From the NCBI GenBank assembly GCA_946902985.2, contig OX336389.2:1079219788-1079283787 (forward strand): a stretch of 64,000 nt of DNA. The letters run 5' to 3'. The DNA comes from Meconema thalassinum (taxonomy: Eukaryota > Arthropoda > Insecta > Orthoptera > Tettigoniidae). The notes under the pieces are model-generated. The model was not told the DNA's origin. It saw nothing but the letters and a program-made list of their open reading frames with translations, and made no database searches. This document shows positions 22,473 to 35,323 of the stretch, piece by piece. Numbering within the stretch: the stretch's first letter is position 1; every line of letters starts with the position of its first letter. A program made the translations under genes and the position numbers.

Positions 22473-23494
22473 CTTTCATTACGACCCACTTAATAATATA
22501 TCTCTTCACTTATCGACCATCCATCGTAACAACTTATTTAAACCCGGTAAAGTACATGTCGTAAATCCACGGGAGAACTGACGTGATAATACGTACACTA
22601 CGACCACACACAATATCTGAGCAAAATCCAAGAACCGGAACCTATGTTTGCAGTGCATAAATACTCCAACCCGTATCCCTCGATCGCGGCACTTTTGAGA
22701 AAACATCATAACCACTACTATAAACAAGTATCATCGATCTCATATTTACAGCGACGTTTGTTCCTACTGAGACTGCCACCCATTGTTCGCCGGCCTATAC
22801 CTGCTATTGTCGGCCGACGCATCTGACCCGAGCAAACGTCCTTGAAAATACGAGATCGACAATACTCAAACACGGGTATAAACACACAATTATCAAAAGA
22901 TGTACACATAAACTTACCTTTGGGCTTGGACGACACAGCAAGATCTCGTACAACCGACGCCAAGGCAGGCCAAGCCAAAACTGAACTAGTCTGGAAGCCG
23001 GCAGCAGCACACGGTGACCGCGTGGTGGGTCCAAGGTCGCTAGGTACGCAAACTCGACTTGTCTTATGGAAACGAGAAACTATTTTTTATTACGTGGATG
23101 CAGCTTCGTTCGCCTTTTCCTTCTCCGCGGCATAGAGGACCTCTTATCGACTGTATGCATTGGACGCGCGTGGTGAGGCGCTGAACGATCAGTATTTAAA
23201 GGCTGTTGGCGCTTCACAGAGGGAAATCTAATAGCTATTTTACCAAAAGACGGGTATGTGCGTGGAAGGGTGGCTGCACCATGGCAAATGGGTACGCTTT
23301 CTTAAATGATCGCTTTAACATACAAAAGGTATACCAACCAAAAAATAACTGTCAAACCTTAATAATTCTTTATTTCTTCTTTCTCTCTCCTTTTTTTGTG
23401 TGCAAAATTCCCTGACTTTTCCCGGTTTTCCCTGACCGCAACAAAAATCCCTGACTTTTCCCGGTTTTCCCGGTCGCGTATCAACCCTGTTTAA

Positions 23495-25679
23495 TCAACT
23501 CACAATTTTAAAGGAGATAAGAACCTCAAACACGAATGTAAAGAGGAAGACACTTATCTATCAACAACCCCCCCCTCGACACACGAGCCATTTCTCTCCT
23601 TGTCCAGCCCACCCACCATTTTAGCCCTTAAGCGTAGATATAACATGTACCTGTAGAACTCCCTAGATCTAAGTATTACACTCAGAACCTGAGGTAATTG
23701 CTAAGCACTACGGTAATTACATATCATCATCATTATGGGATTATTATTATTATTACTGTTTATTTGTATGTTCACCATGTCATTGAACACAACATCATTT
23801 GACCACACCAGATCCCGAGGACTGACCACCCTCGAGCCCTGTGTGAACAGGAAACTTTTGCCCCTACGGGACATATATAATCCAACCCTTAGCGAATTTC
23901 TTTTTCGTCTACATTTTACGCATTAGAAATAATATACTACATTAATATTATATTTAAATTGTACATAGCACATTAACATTAATTACATTTAAAACACACC
24001 CATTACATTAAAATTAAGGAACCATGCCATTCAGCAATCAACATAAATATCAATTAATCTTAGACTTAACGTAAGCTACTTGCACTTGAGTATTAACAAA
24101 CCCTCCAACCCAACCCCAGCCCCCAACTATCGCCATTACCCCATTCTTTCTATTAACGCGGCACACAGCCACGAACAACAATTCTAACTATGTACAAAAC
24201 ATGTGACTAATCATGATATTCTTTTCAGCAGTGTAAACATATTATTCCACAATGTACATAGGCATATACAGTCACAAACTATATATAAGGCTTACTACTA
24301 GACAAACCACCTACGCTACATACACAATTGAAAAACAGTACGAATTCAGCCCCTAGAAGCACTAGGACCGTCAAGCCTCACCATGACCTGGTCACAACAT
24401 TATCATTACTATTATCGTCATAATTATGATTATCACATTTATCATATCTATATTTACACAATTTCTACACTAGAGAAGGAAGAAAGCGAGAGAGATGCAA
24501 GTACGATGAAGAAAGAAGAATAGAGCATAATGGAGAATATGAGTATATGAAGAAACATATATCACACATTAGTATATAAGGAGAATTAGTATGTAAGGAA
24601 AAGGAAGGAAGATTGTAGTTTTACGTGACCGTGAATCTTGTGATTATGAGCCACGGGAGTATGTAAGTCACAACGCAGACATTCATTAATATTATTGATC
24701 ACAACATTAACTACGGAAAGACAGAGGAAGAGTACAGGAACACAAAGAAGTATTATCATCTTTATCATTGAACCATCACCATCCCACTCCCACTAACTCC
24801 ATTACAGCTGGAGAACGATCACTAGGGTTAAAACCACCCAAACACGCACAGAAACTAATACCACTTTCTGATTACAGAAATAACAAAGATGACACTCCAT
24901 GTACTCCCCATAATAGCACGTGATCATCAGGTGACCATGGAAGAAGATGAAGGCGACGACAATGAAACGGGACACAGAAGACAACAATCAAATATCATGT
25001 AAAGCCGTATATAGGCAGGTTAGCCATAAGTTCTATTCCATCTACACGTATACATACCAATTCATCACATAACGCACTGTAAATCACCTATTTCACCAAC
25101 AAACTCAAATTATCATTGATGCATCATCACCCCTACTTTATACGGAAAGTAACGTCATAAACGCACCCTCACGGCGGAACGTGAACTGAGGAGTACTACA
25201 CAATTCATGGACGAGTCCAAAAGGGGTAGCTATACTTATACCTTCTTTTACACCATTTATCTTTCTCTTTCTTAATTAGATACCTTTCCCACATTCATAC
25301 AACACTCTCACTTTCATCCACAATACATCTGAAGCTATACCTACCCTCACACGCACATCAATTTTGTAATCATCCACATAATCAACCTCACATTTCAAAA
25401 CAACAAATCTATTGGCAATGAACTCTATACCAACAACAAATGAAAAATTTAAAATAGTATACCGACTGTATACGCCACAAAACCACCCCTTGCCACACCT
25501 ACCCACCCCCTAGCACGGCACACTTATCTATCCGACCACGAGAAGAAGAGGAGGAAGAAGAAGGAGAAAGAAGTAAAGAAGAGAAGAATACAGAAGAAAA
25601 TTAGAAAAAATATAAGCAATCCGGCACCCCCACGACTCACACATTGGTCGGGGACGACCATTCGTTGGAGGGGAGGTCT
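23495..25679. other. Unassigned AT-rich stretch
   Basis: Nothing coding was recognised. It contains simple purine-rich runs near 25540-25610 and one family-C SINE fragment (24601-24659). Confidence 0.5.
24601..24659 (-). mobile_element. SINE family C fragment (3' end)
   Basis: It matches the 3' end of family C, including GATTGTAGTTTTACGTGACC and ATGAGCCACGGGA. Head and body are missing. Confidence 0.75.
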
Positions 25680-27070
25680 TGTTACAGCCCCAGCTTATAG
25701 AGGCTGTAACGCCTTACGCAATCCCTGAAAACCCCTAACAAATCTCATACCAAAGAAATACAAGGAAGGGATTACAGACGGAGTAATCATTCGATTGACA
25801 GACAGCTGAAGCAACCATTGCTTCATGGTCACAACACTATACCCGCAAGCTTGCAGTATTACCTAACAACAATAACAGGTACGCAAGCAGAATTCCGCTG
25901 ACGAGGGGTAACCTAATTGAACCCTAAAATATGCAAGGCACCTTCGTGCCCGGGATAGTTACACATTCAGACAGTTCCACGAACAAGAGTGCAACGGATC
26001 CTGGCAGGACGGTGCCACCCCTAACATGGACGCCGCCTAAGTTACGAGACTAGACTTCCAATGATGAGTGTGTCGGCTATTCCTTTTTTATTCATTCTCT
26101 GCCCCTGAACTACCTTTTCACCCCTTTCCTTTATTACAATAAACTGCAAGCAGGGTGTCGAGCGATGACCTGTTTTTAAATTCCCGTATTTCCAGTACGA
26201 AAATCCACCAAATTCCCGTATATTTTATAACTCTCTACTATTAGAGTTCGCATACCGAATGGCTGAAAAATGAATATGAAAGTGCGAATCGAGATTTTCT
26301 AGCGTAAGTGTAACCATATTTTTAGAAATAATGTACTTCCGTAGCCCACGGGTGATGGCGAGATTTAGGCCTAATCCGTAGCATGAGCAATGCGGGTGTG
26401 CGGGAGTGAACTCTCTCGCAGATGAGATGAGATGCTACGAACACAAATAAAATGCCGTTCACCTGAGGGGAGCTGATATAAATGACTGTTTTACTGAGGA
26501 GGGTCGAGAGAGCACAGAATAGGAGTGTCACATCATAAAAGTTTACGGGAAGTGACTGAATTGTATGGTACCGTAACAGTATAGAAGCCCGGAACAATGC
26601 GATACAATTTTCTACACTACTGAAAATAGTCAAAATACCCTTTGTAATAATGAATAATAATTTTGGGGGTCATGTAGTAATAGGTGTTACCCACCCACTA
26701 TCCCTTTTTACTATCTCACGACTTGTATAGTAAAATTGGAGGTGTGTCCACCATTACACGCGTAAATTATGGGACAAATGCAGTATTGCTAACCCCACGC
26801 ATTCGGTACCGACAGCCTTCCTGTCACTAGCCTTGCCCCGCATTCCCTCTACGCGACCCACGGTCGTCACATAACAAGGCCCTACGTCTAACCGCCAAAA
26901 CAGCAAGAATTCTGAGCATGGTTCTCACCTACACCCTGCATTTCGAAGGAAAGAACGTGAGGGATATGTCGGGAGCTTGGAACAACTGAGCTGTGTTGCC
27001 AAGTATTTAGTGTTGTTGTAAATCAACTGATTCGAATAACACACAGCGCTACACTTCAGACATTATTTCT

Positions 27071-27263
27071 AAAAGAAAGATTGTAGTTTTACGTGACCGT
27101 TAATCTCGAGATAATGAGCCATGGAACCTCCTTTTCACGTGGAATCCGAACCACAGGACATGGCATTTCACTTTGAAAATCTCACATACATTGACCGGGA
27201 ATCGAAACCGGTCCGCCGTGGTGAGAGGCCAACAGCTTGACCGCTGCGTCACCACGCCATTGT
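27071..27263 (-). mobile_element. SINE family C, copy 2, inside hAT-2
   Basis: Full-length family-C SINE. A perfect 13-bp duplication, AGACATTATTTCT, lies at 27058-27070 and 27264-27276. The same site is empty in hAT-1 (6582-6594). Confidence 0.92.
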
Positions 27264-28416
27264 AGACATTATTTCTGTACAATTATACGTAATATATCTC
27301 AAAAATCGATCCTGAGTCAACGCCGAGGACATTCAAACAGTGAAATACGATAACCGGTACTTAGATGAAGACATAAATTACACACCGAAGCTATGAAAAC
27401 TTTATCATCGGTATTCAATTCAATAAATACGACAAAGAAGGCAAACACTCTACAGTCACTTGGCAAGGGTTTCTTTGACACCCTCCCATCCCTTCACTGT
27501 CCTTATCATCATCACTACCATCATTGTCTTTGCCAGAGCTTCATGAATTGCCAAGGTTAATAATCATTTCATCCACTGTGATATCCAGAACGCCTTCAGT
27601 ATTTTTTTCTGTACATGCTGTACGGCATGTGTCCAGTCCTCGGGTCGAACTTCGGCGAAGTAAAAGTAACGAAACAATGACAATGAAAGGAAATCCGACA
27701 CAGACAGTGGTTAACAAGTGATTGAAACAATACCTGCCCACACGAGAAGAATTCTGTCACTTGTGTGGTGTATTTTGAAGCCACATGTTGGGGAAGGGTG
27801 TTTGATAGTAAAATGTCGAGAGCTGTGAGATATTGTTTGTAGTTTTTGAAAATTATGAATGTGTGACGCATTTGCTGCGAGTGTTTACACAGACTTTAAA
27901 ACAATTTGGTATGTGCATCTCCCATGCGAAAGAAGAGCCGTATGGTTTCCCCAAAGACGTTGGAAAGGCTAAAAACAGTAAAATTCCAGACGACGCGAAT
28001 ACCTTTTAATTTAATTTATTTTATCAAAGTAGGTAATAGAAAATAAAATAATGCAAAACGAATTTAAATAAGCCACATTGACAAATACAAGATTGTTGCT
28101 AGGAACTTCAGTTATACACAACACAAAATTAAGTTCTTTTGACAGTACTAATTTCTAAATAGGAACTGTAGGCTAGTAATACACAAAATAAAGTAAGTCA
28201 CTTTGTCAATACTAGATTGTGGTTAAGAACTTTAGTCACACAAAATAAAATAAAACCAACAATAATCAAGGATTTATTAATTTAAAGCTTCTCTAGGAAA
28301 CTCATCTACTCTTCAATTTTCTCTACTTCAGAACAGGCGTCGTTCGATATCTTATTTCTTCTTCTTTTTTTGCCAATTCCTGGAGATCTTTCGTGGCTTT
28401 TCTTTCGACTACCACC

Positions 28417-29040
28417 TTAGCCGTCGCTTCCTTTTCCTCCTGGCTTCGCACCTGTTTCGCTTCCTTTAACACGGCGTAGGAGTTTCGTGCAGTATGGACT
28501 CTTGCTCACGGTTATCTTTTCTACTCCACCAGCTGCCATCACAGCGTCCTGAACAGTATGCATGCCAATCAGACTTGCTTCTTTGTGATTGACGATCATG
28601 CACTCCTTGTTCAGGGAGAAACATCTCTCTAGAGCTGCATTGCTGTAATACAAAATCAGTATCAATTTAACGAAGCTTGTGAGATAGTTTTTGGCAGGAA
28701 CGGAGGAAGGTGCTGAAGCCACTAATTCAGACCACAGCACATCGATTTGTGGCTCTTTCCCATTGAACTGCTTCAAACGCGCAGTGATGGAGAGCAGTCT
28801 CAGAAGTGCGGAGTAGCTGCTCTTGATGCAGTCAGCAATTGCGCAGAGAATTTCCAGGGCAATGACGATCCTATCTTCTGCCAACTTAGGAGTCCCAGCG
28901 ACCACTATAGGGTCTAAGCAGGAAATAGCACGGGTCATGTTGTAAGCAAAAGGTGACCTCTCTTTGATTTTTTTCAGCCATAGGATATGAATGTACGATT
29001 TTCGGCAGTTGGTATGAAATTGCAGCACATCCGCGTCTGG
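28417..29040 (-). pseudogene. hAT-2 transposase C-terminal remnant
   Basis: A 203-residue open stretch includes NMTRAISCLDPIVVAG near its start and YSNAALERCFSLNKECMIVN, the hAT dimerisation signature. It is better preserved than the hAT-1 equivalent. The catalytic N-terminal two thirds are missing. Confidence 0.7.
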
Positions 29041-29580
29041 AATTTTTTGAGATCTTGAGCTGTTAGCTTCTTTAAGGGCTGCTCTTGTCGAAAAAACAAC
29101 GGGTCTCCTCTGTGAATAACAATGCGGACCGATTCCTGTCTGTCATTGTTAGCAACGAGCGCGATGGGCTCAGCGTTGCGCGGAGAGAGTACGGCTGGCG
29201 GTCGGCCCTGGCAAAGCATGCATTCGACGTTGGCTGGGTTCTCATCCCGCTAAGCGCTCCAGTGGCACAAATTGCGGGTGGCAGAGAAGTCTGCAGGCGA
29301 AATACAAGGCCGAGCGGAAGGAAATCTACCGAGCGTTTGGAGGCTAAGAAGTCGGGCATTATGAGACTTTTTAAGATTTCCGGTATCAAATGCGTAATTC
29401 CCGTATAATTCCCGCATTTTTCCCGGGTCACTAAAATTCCCGGATTTTCCCGTATCGCTCGATACAAATGAGGAACTTCTCTTTCTTTAGCCCCGGCATT
29501 GCTATCCCAATTCCTCTCTACACAATCACGGTACAGCCTGCGACCGCTTCGCTGACGCTACATGTAACCAGCTGACGGCA

Positions 29581-31194
29581 CGAGCTTTCGCCCGCATGCC
29601 ATTGCCCCCGCAAATGGCATGCGCGCTGACCTGTAACGAGCGTCCAACCTGAACCTGGTTCAACCCCCTCTACACCCACTCATCTCTATTTCCCCAGCAT
29701 TCACACATACACCCCTTCACTCACACATCCCATTTAGTGAGTCACCCACTTGTGCGGCTACACCCCCATTGCATTGCTACCCCCCTTCGCCAAGCATATT
29801 CGGCCTATCCGAGAGGGTGCCGATCTAAACATTATTATATTCTTCGGGCAATTTGAATGATAAAATAATTTTAAAATTTAATCTAACTTCTATAATAAGA
29901 AAATAATAATATTAAAGGAAATGTTTTTGAACTGTAGAAGTAAAAAAATCAATTGTGACATAATATAAAATATATTAACTAACTTCAAATAATTTAATAA
30001 TGAAAAAGTATCTTTTCCTGAATCTTTCCAGAACTTGAAATGATGGTGGAGATTGTTGTTTTAAGGGGCGTAACATCTAGGGAATCTTTCTACTTCAAAT
30101 CATAAAATAATTTTGTAATCAAACATTTTCAATAAACCCAGGCATGAAATCAGTTCGTTCATGACCCCCCTGTCAGCTAGCATAAAAGCTCTTCATCAGT
30201 TCGTCTCAAACTATGAAATCAAATTTACTTTATCAGGTTTAAGTGTGTTCCTGCATTCTTAAAAAAACACGTATCCAGTTGTGCTGCATGCACGTTCACT
30301 CAATGCTTTTGGCACATGCACCGCCAAGCACGTTTGAGCTAGTTCTGTCAATCTTGTCGAGTCGTAGCACAGTCCTACCACCAATCGATATAGGACTCTG
30401 TTGTTCCTTCCAGCCATAGACTGTAATATATTGCGATATTTCTTAACTTATGTCATTATGGTCTTCTCAATCTTCCCAGTCCTGTCTTTTGTTCTTCACA
30501 GATACTGCCTCAGTCTGACTGGTATCTTGCAAGTCTAATTCATTTTCATTTTGATTCACACTGTCAGTAAGCAGACAACACACTTTCCTATGAACCTCCC
30601 CTCGCTCAAGAGTTACTCGGCTTTGGAAGTTTGTGATGGGGAGGACTAGAAAAATTAGCAGTTTTGTGATCCAGTGTTACTTAAATTTTTCTTTCACAAG
30701 ATACTCATTGCCACAGAGTTTTATGCATTTCAGTTCCAGCGAGTCGTTTACGTTGCGACATTCAACTGATATCCGAGGCAATAGTAGATGAATGGTGGCT
30801 GCACAGTCATGTTCCAAATCATAGTTGCTTAATTCTCCAGGAATTGACAAATTCTGCCAGCATATTGAGGTGAATGTCCTTCTAGCTGATCACTGCTTCA
30901 ATTTGGGAGAGTTAAGATCTCATGATGATCAATTTGGAAAACCACCTTGGCAAAAATCTTGGATGTTTTATCAATAACCTCATATACACAGAGTCTCTGC
31001 TAACAATTTCCCTTGAAGTGTTCCTCACAGCAGTCTTTAAGAAGTGTATTGCACAGTTTTCTGAAGCTTTTACAATGTTACTGCCTTGATTGGTAAAAAA
31101 AAAACACCTTTTTCCACTATCACCTATTGTAATGCAAATGGAATCAAGTCTTTAAATTCCTTCCTTATATTTACCCCAGGTTTCTTCACTTGAG
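29581..31194. other. Unassigned intronic or 3' flanking stretch
   Basis: It includes a perfect 11-bp-stem hairpin (CGCATGCCATT, 9-nt loop) at 29593-29623 and a retroposon tail fragment at 30041-30082. No coding was recognised. Confidence 0.5.
30041..30082 (-). mobile_element. Tail fragment of the 2832-3567 retroposon family
   Basis: GATTGTTGTTTTAAGGGGC followed by GTAACATCTAGG matches the 3' end of the retroposon at 2850-2875. Confidence 0.6.
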
Positions 31195-31385
31195 GAATTC
31201 CAGTATGCAACGGGGACGGGAATGAGCTACGTGACCCAGGACTAGATATCAGGAACCATCTCAGCATTTTCCTGGAGGGAGTGAGGAAAAACCACACTTG
31301 AGGCGACTGCTGCCAATGGCAGGATTTGAACCACCAATCACCCGACTTTCTGCAGAACCTAGCCATTATGCCGCAGGGTTGTTTG
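31195..31385 (-). mobile_element. tRNA-derived SINE, family D
   Basis: On the minus strand an A-box-like CATAATGGCTAGG is followed about 30 bp later by B-box GGTTCAAATCC. The body contains GTGGTTTTTCCTCACTCCC. The ends are approximate because no target duplication was found. Confidence 0.65.
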
Positions 31386-32382
31386 GTTGTTCTCTGAGCA
31401 TTGGCAGAATCACTTGTAGTGCTACTGTATTCTGTATATTTGCTCATGATCACAATTCTTGGAAAGTATCAATTATTGTTGCATTGTTTACAAGACACTA
31501 TCCCTTGCTCCTTTACATCATCATTAATAACAACACTAAATTTAGTTCAACAATATGAAGGATGCCCACATTATTGTTTCTATTTGCAAGTTTCCAGATT
31601 GTTGGTTTAGACTAGCTTCTGGGGTCCATTGGACAGATATCAGCATAAAGTGAATACGGAAAAACTATGTGCCTGCAACTTCACTACCACCTAACACATG
31701 GACAGCACATCATTGCAAATCATTATGTTCAACTGGTAAATATATTATTACAGTAGTATATTTCAAAATTTCTTCATGCTTTATAGGAAGTGATATATGA
31801 AACTCATTAAAACACAAGTGTCCACAATTTCCAGTAAATACTGTTACAGTAACACCCTCTCCATTGTCTGTAGTTTAATTTGGGTTGGGCGAGCCTGGTA
31901 CGTGGCCTAAATCAAGACATTCAAAGATAAGGCCTGGTCCTAACTGGTGAATACTCTTGCACTCATGCCGAATCTGACTCTCATTACAACTCCAGCACCT
32001 GACCCAAAGTTTTCGGGTAGTAACCATTTGGGCCAGGGTCTGATCCGTCCTTATCAGGTCAGGTAGAGATCGAGCACACTAGGTATGCCCAGCTAATGCA
32101 AGGCTCTTGTATCTCAATATAAGGATTGGTCATCTTTTATTATGAAGGCAGCCTTAAAAACACCAGCATTGTTGTGAGGCGAAGTATTCAATCTACCAAC
32201 TTCTATAATACTTGCAGAAAAGTAAGTAAACCAAATCAATGAAATTGCACATTCATAATTATTGGAAGAAAGAGAGAAAGAAAAAAGTAATATTTTCAGT
32301 GGAATGGTTTGTAAGCAGTTTGATTAATTTTACTATAGAATAGGTGTACATATACTAGAAAACCTAGCGTTATAGATCTTAC
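31386..32382. other. Unassigned intron sequence downstream of the DENND6 exon
   Basis: On the gene's strand this is the intron after the exon at 32383-32654. The segment at about 31880-32110 has GCCTGACCC and GAGCA..ATGCCCAGC motifs also seen near 9030-9180, perhaps a shared repeat. I found no further DENND6 exon here. Confidence 0.4.
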
Positions 32383-32654
32383 TTTATAGGGTGAGATGTT
32401 CTTCTGTAATGGCATCAAGCTTGCCATATACCTTTCCAATGGGATCATGAAGCTCTGAGTAAGCTCTAGAAGGTGCCTTCGCAGTAATGCCGTCTGAACT
32501 TCTCCAGGCCGTCTAGTCTGCATTCCTTTCAGAAGCTTCTTCAAAATTCCTTTATCTTTATGCAGAAAAGGCCGATAATGAGTATAGACCCCTGGTTTGG
32601 AATCCAGCATCTTCAGGTTGCCACCCTTCTTCAATTTATGTTTCTGGGTGCCGG
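32383..32654 (-). CDS. DENND6: DENND6 (FAM116) orthologue, internal exon
   Basis: DENND6 proteins are DENN-domain guanine-nucleotide exchange factors, reported for Rab14 in endosomal recycling. This 272-bp exon lies between an acceptor (CTTCTTTTTAACAG) and a donor (AAA|GTAAGA). It encodes [16 protein letters not shown], then a basic [14 protein letters not shown] segment, then [20 protein letters not shown] and NISPYK. These blocks match the C-terminal half of the DENN module of vertebrate DENND6A/B as I know it. The frame joins the exon at 54000-54190 exactly: one nucleotide left over there plus CC here makes Ala. It ends in phase 0. No stop or frameshift is present and there is no SINE inside, so it looks functional. 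Confidence 0.93.
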
Positions 32655-32910
32655 CTGTTAAAAAGAAGAGGACCTGACATCAGTATAGCTGGTTTTGCAA
32701 GATTTCTTATGCCCATGGATTCTGTTAGCATTTCCACATCTATATAACACCCATGTGAACAATAAAATGTAAGGAAACAAGGATTACAAGTTTGAGTAAT
32801 GTTGGCTTTGAAAATTTGAAAACGGGAAGGATACAAAAGTTTGGTACACAGAGGATCTGACGGGTGATGGAGGTTTTAAGGAGCTACAGTATATAGAAGT
32901 AAATCCATGA

Positions 32911-34735
32911 TTATTATTATTATATATAATATTTGCAAATGGGGGTAATTCCCCGGTGGCAAATTGTACAAACACAGAAATACAGAAAATCACCAAAAAT
33001 AACATCAAACACAATATACACAATTCGCAATTTAGGAACTATAGTAATTACATCGTAGTATTTACACAAAATTTCAATCTTCTCTTAAACACATCAATAT
33101 ATTTGGGGAAAGACTGACGTAGGTAATGAATTCCAATTATCAATACCTCGGTTTATGAAATAATATTTCCCATAATTTGAGCGCAGTGGTCAGACCTTGA
33201 CTTTATGTGGATGATCTGCCCTGCTCAGGTAGGTGGGATTTCCCAGACGTTTGTTTGTTCTCCCCATGCTGGCCGATTAGTGTAAGTGTTAAACATAGCG
33301 TATAGTCTGGATTTCGTCCTTCTATCTTCCAGAGATTCCCACCCTAGATTTTCTATCATTCGAGTTACACTATTTGTAGGATTAAAATCGTTGAGCACAA
33401 ACTTAGCAGCCTTCCTTTGTACCATCTCCAGCTCATTGATGAGCCCTACCTGATAAGGGTCACAAACCCCTGAGCCGTATTCCAAGATTGTCCTCACCAG
33501 GGTCAAATATCCAAATACCCGCATTACAAAATGAAGTGATTTGCACACTTTGGAGACGATACAACCCACTTGAGTACTCCATTTCATATCATTCCTTATA
33601 TGGATGCCCAAGTATTTACACGAGTCTTCTTCTACAAGTATTTCCGAGCCGATATTATATTGAAAATCATGCTTTCGCCCTCTCCCTATTCTCATGAGAC
33701 TACATTTACTCGTATTTATCTTCATTTCATTGTCAACCGCCCATTTATGAACCAGGTTGAGGTCAGTTTGTAACCGAGCGTTGTCTTGTGATATTTGAAT
33801 TTTTCGGTATATTACACAATCGTCCGCAAACAATCGGCAGTCACTTTGAATCCCATTTGGTAGGTCATTAATAAGTGCCAGAAATAACAGGGGCCCAATC
33901 ACACTACCCTGAGGGACACCTGACGTCTTCAAAATATCCTCCGAGAATACATTACCTATTTTAACCTTTTGCGAGCGACCAGTCAAGAACTCTTGAATCC
34001 ATAAAATTACTCTTTTATCAATCTTCGTTGCCACCAATTTACGGAGTAGTATGTCACGTGGGACGACATCAAATGCCTTCGCAAAATCTATAATTACAGA
34101 GTCAACTTGCATCCCCCTGTCAAGCGAGTCATTAATATCCTGAAAGAGTGATAACATTTGGCTCTCACACGAGTACCTTTGTCTAATCCGTATTGCCTCC
34201 CATTAAGCCATGATAACTTTCCCCACTGTTCCCTTAAGTAATCAGAAATAAGGTGCTTCATCAGTTTACATATGATGGATGTGAGGCTAACAAGCCTATA
34301 GTTTCCCATTACCAATCTGTTCCCTCCCTTGAATATTGGAACCATTGTAGCCCTTTTCCAGTCTTCGGGTATTTATGCGTTTTTAATTGATACATTAAAC
34401 AACACCCCCAAGTATCGCCCAATGGCTGTACCTCCCAGTTTTAGCACATCTCCACAAATATTCTCTGGGCCTTTCGATATATTTCTATGTAGCTTTTTAA
34501 TTCTTGCTAGAATCAACGATTGGTATATTCGGAGAGGTGTGCTATCAGAATCATAGTTAAGGTCAAACACACAGCTATTAAATTCATTAAACACACTAAC
34601 ATACCATATATTTAATTAATTAGCACTTGCCTGTTTCTCAGTAATTAATTCACCATCTCCAAACATCATCATAGACAAATCATTGGAATTTCCCTTCCGC
34701 TGGCTTTATGATGGAAGGAGCACAAGAATTTCTTA
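32911..34735 (-). mobile_element. 5'-truncated CR1/Jockey-like LINE, reverse transcriptase broken
   Basis: The minus-strand reading covers the RT from about GDGELITEKQASA (near 34650) through SLTSIICKLMKHLISDYL, VIIDFAKAFDVVPRDILLRK, SGVPQGSVIGPLLFLALIND, the catalytic FADDCVIY, and KYLGIHIRNDMKWS. It then shifts frame to YLSRADHPHKV and GIDNWNSLPTSVFP. A 310-residue uninterrupted piece covers 34157-33225. Frameshifts are at about 34100-34160, 34350 and 33220. The 3' UTR ends in (AAT)n near 32911-32935. Motif order and the WNSLP end favour the CR1/Jockey group. Confidence 0.85.
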
Positions 34736-35266
34736 TAGTAACTGTAAGGATGAGAATTGATAACATAGGTGAATGGATAGGAGGTTAGGTGATAGGTTCA
34801 TTCCTTTCAGCAAATTATTAGCAATTATGTGAGTTGATTTGCTTGGTTGTCAGGTTCGACGAGCTTCATTCCAACAGTCTTGCATTCGAGATATGAATCG
34901 TGGTTTACTACTACTTGCAAAGTCTGCATATTACTGCAGTAAGCAAATTAATACCTACACATGAGTTTTAAAATCTATACTAACGTTTTTGAAAATCGTA
35001 ACACCAGAATGATACATGTGGTTGAAATGAACTTTCCACTACAGTTTAGGTGCATGACAATACTCAAATGATACACAACTATACATCACGGACTTGGAGA
35101 ATTCAGGATGGTTTGTAACCAATATTATTATTATTTAATTATCTATGACAGTTGATTTGGGCAATGTTATTTGATTTCGTTATATAATTTTATATTAGTA
35201 TTTATATTGTGTTGGCAACGTGTCTCATTGCATTGGCCCATTATTGTAGTAGATGCAGTGTTATTA
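34736..35266. other. Unassigned intron stretch
   Basis: AT-rich; nothing recognised. Confidence 0.5.
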
Positions 35267-35323
35267 TAAAGGGTGTATCAAAATGAATATCGGGGTTCTA
35301 AGGCATTGTAGTATTTATTACAG

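Larger units (their letters stand above)
17254..23489 (-). mobile_element. hAT-type DNA transposon hAT-3 (6.2 kb) with near-complete transposase
   Basis: The ends CAGGGTTGATAC and GTATCAACCCTG are perfect 12-bp inverted repeats. The 5-bp duplication TTTAA lies at 17249-17253 and 23490-23494. Subterminal motifs TCCCTGACTTTTCC(A/C)GG and GGTTTTCC recur at both ends (17285-17370, 23405-23475). The transposase is on the minus strand (18923-20992). Two foldback structures lie inside (17829-18727, 21405-22472). The latter falls in what is probably an intron or upstream region of the transposase gene. Confidence 0.88.
26151..29462 (-). mobile_element. hAT-type DNA transposon hAT-2 (3.3 kb), second copy of the hAT-1 family
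   Basis: The left end CAGGGTGTCGAGCGATGACC is identical to hAT-1 over at least 20 bp. The right end runs CCCGTATCGCTCGA and then passes straight into host repeat, so the last bases (CACCCTG) and one target duplication have been lost. Internal sequence matches hAT-1 except for two blocks absent here (hAT-1 2005-6110 and 6768-7135) and a SINE present only here. With a damaged right terminus it is probably immobile. Confidence 0.85.
25680..29580 (+). repeat. LTR-like repeat, copy 2, interrupted by hAT-2
   Basis: 25680-26150 and 29463-29580 together align with 13796-14355. The interruption falls at the position equivalent to about 14246. It begins TGTTACAGCCCCAGCTTATA. Confidence 0.65.

Noticed and set aside
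22804..23034. First exon of the hAT-3 transposase ending at the GTAAGT near 22917
   Set aside because: Phase fits, but the peptide has no zinc-finger or other expected N-terminal feature. Kept only as a possible donor.
25276..25506. 76-codon minus-strand frame
   Set aside because: Low-complexity AT-rich region without homology I recognise.
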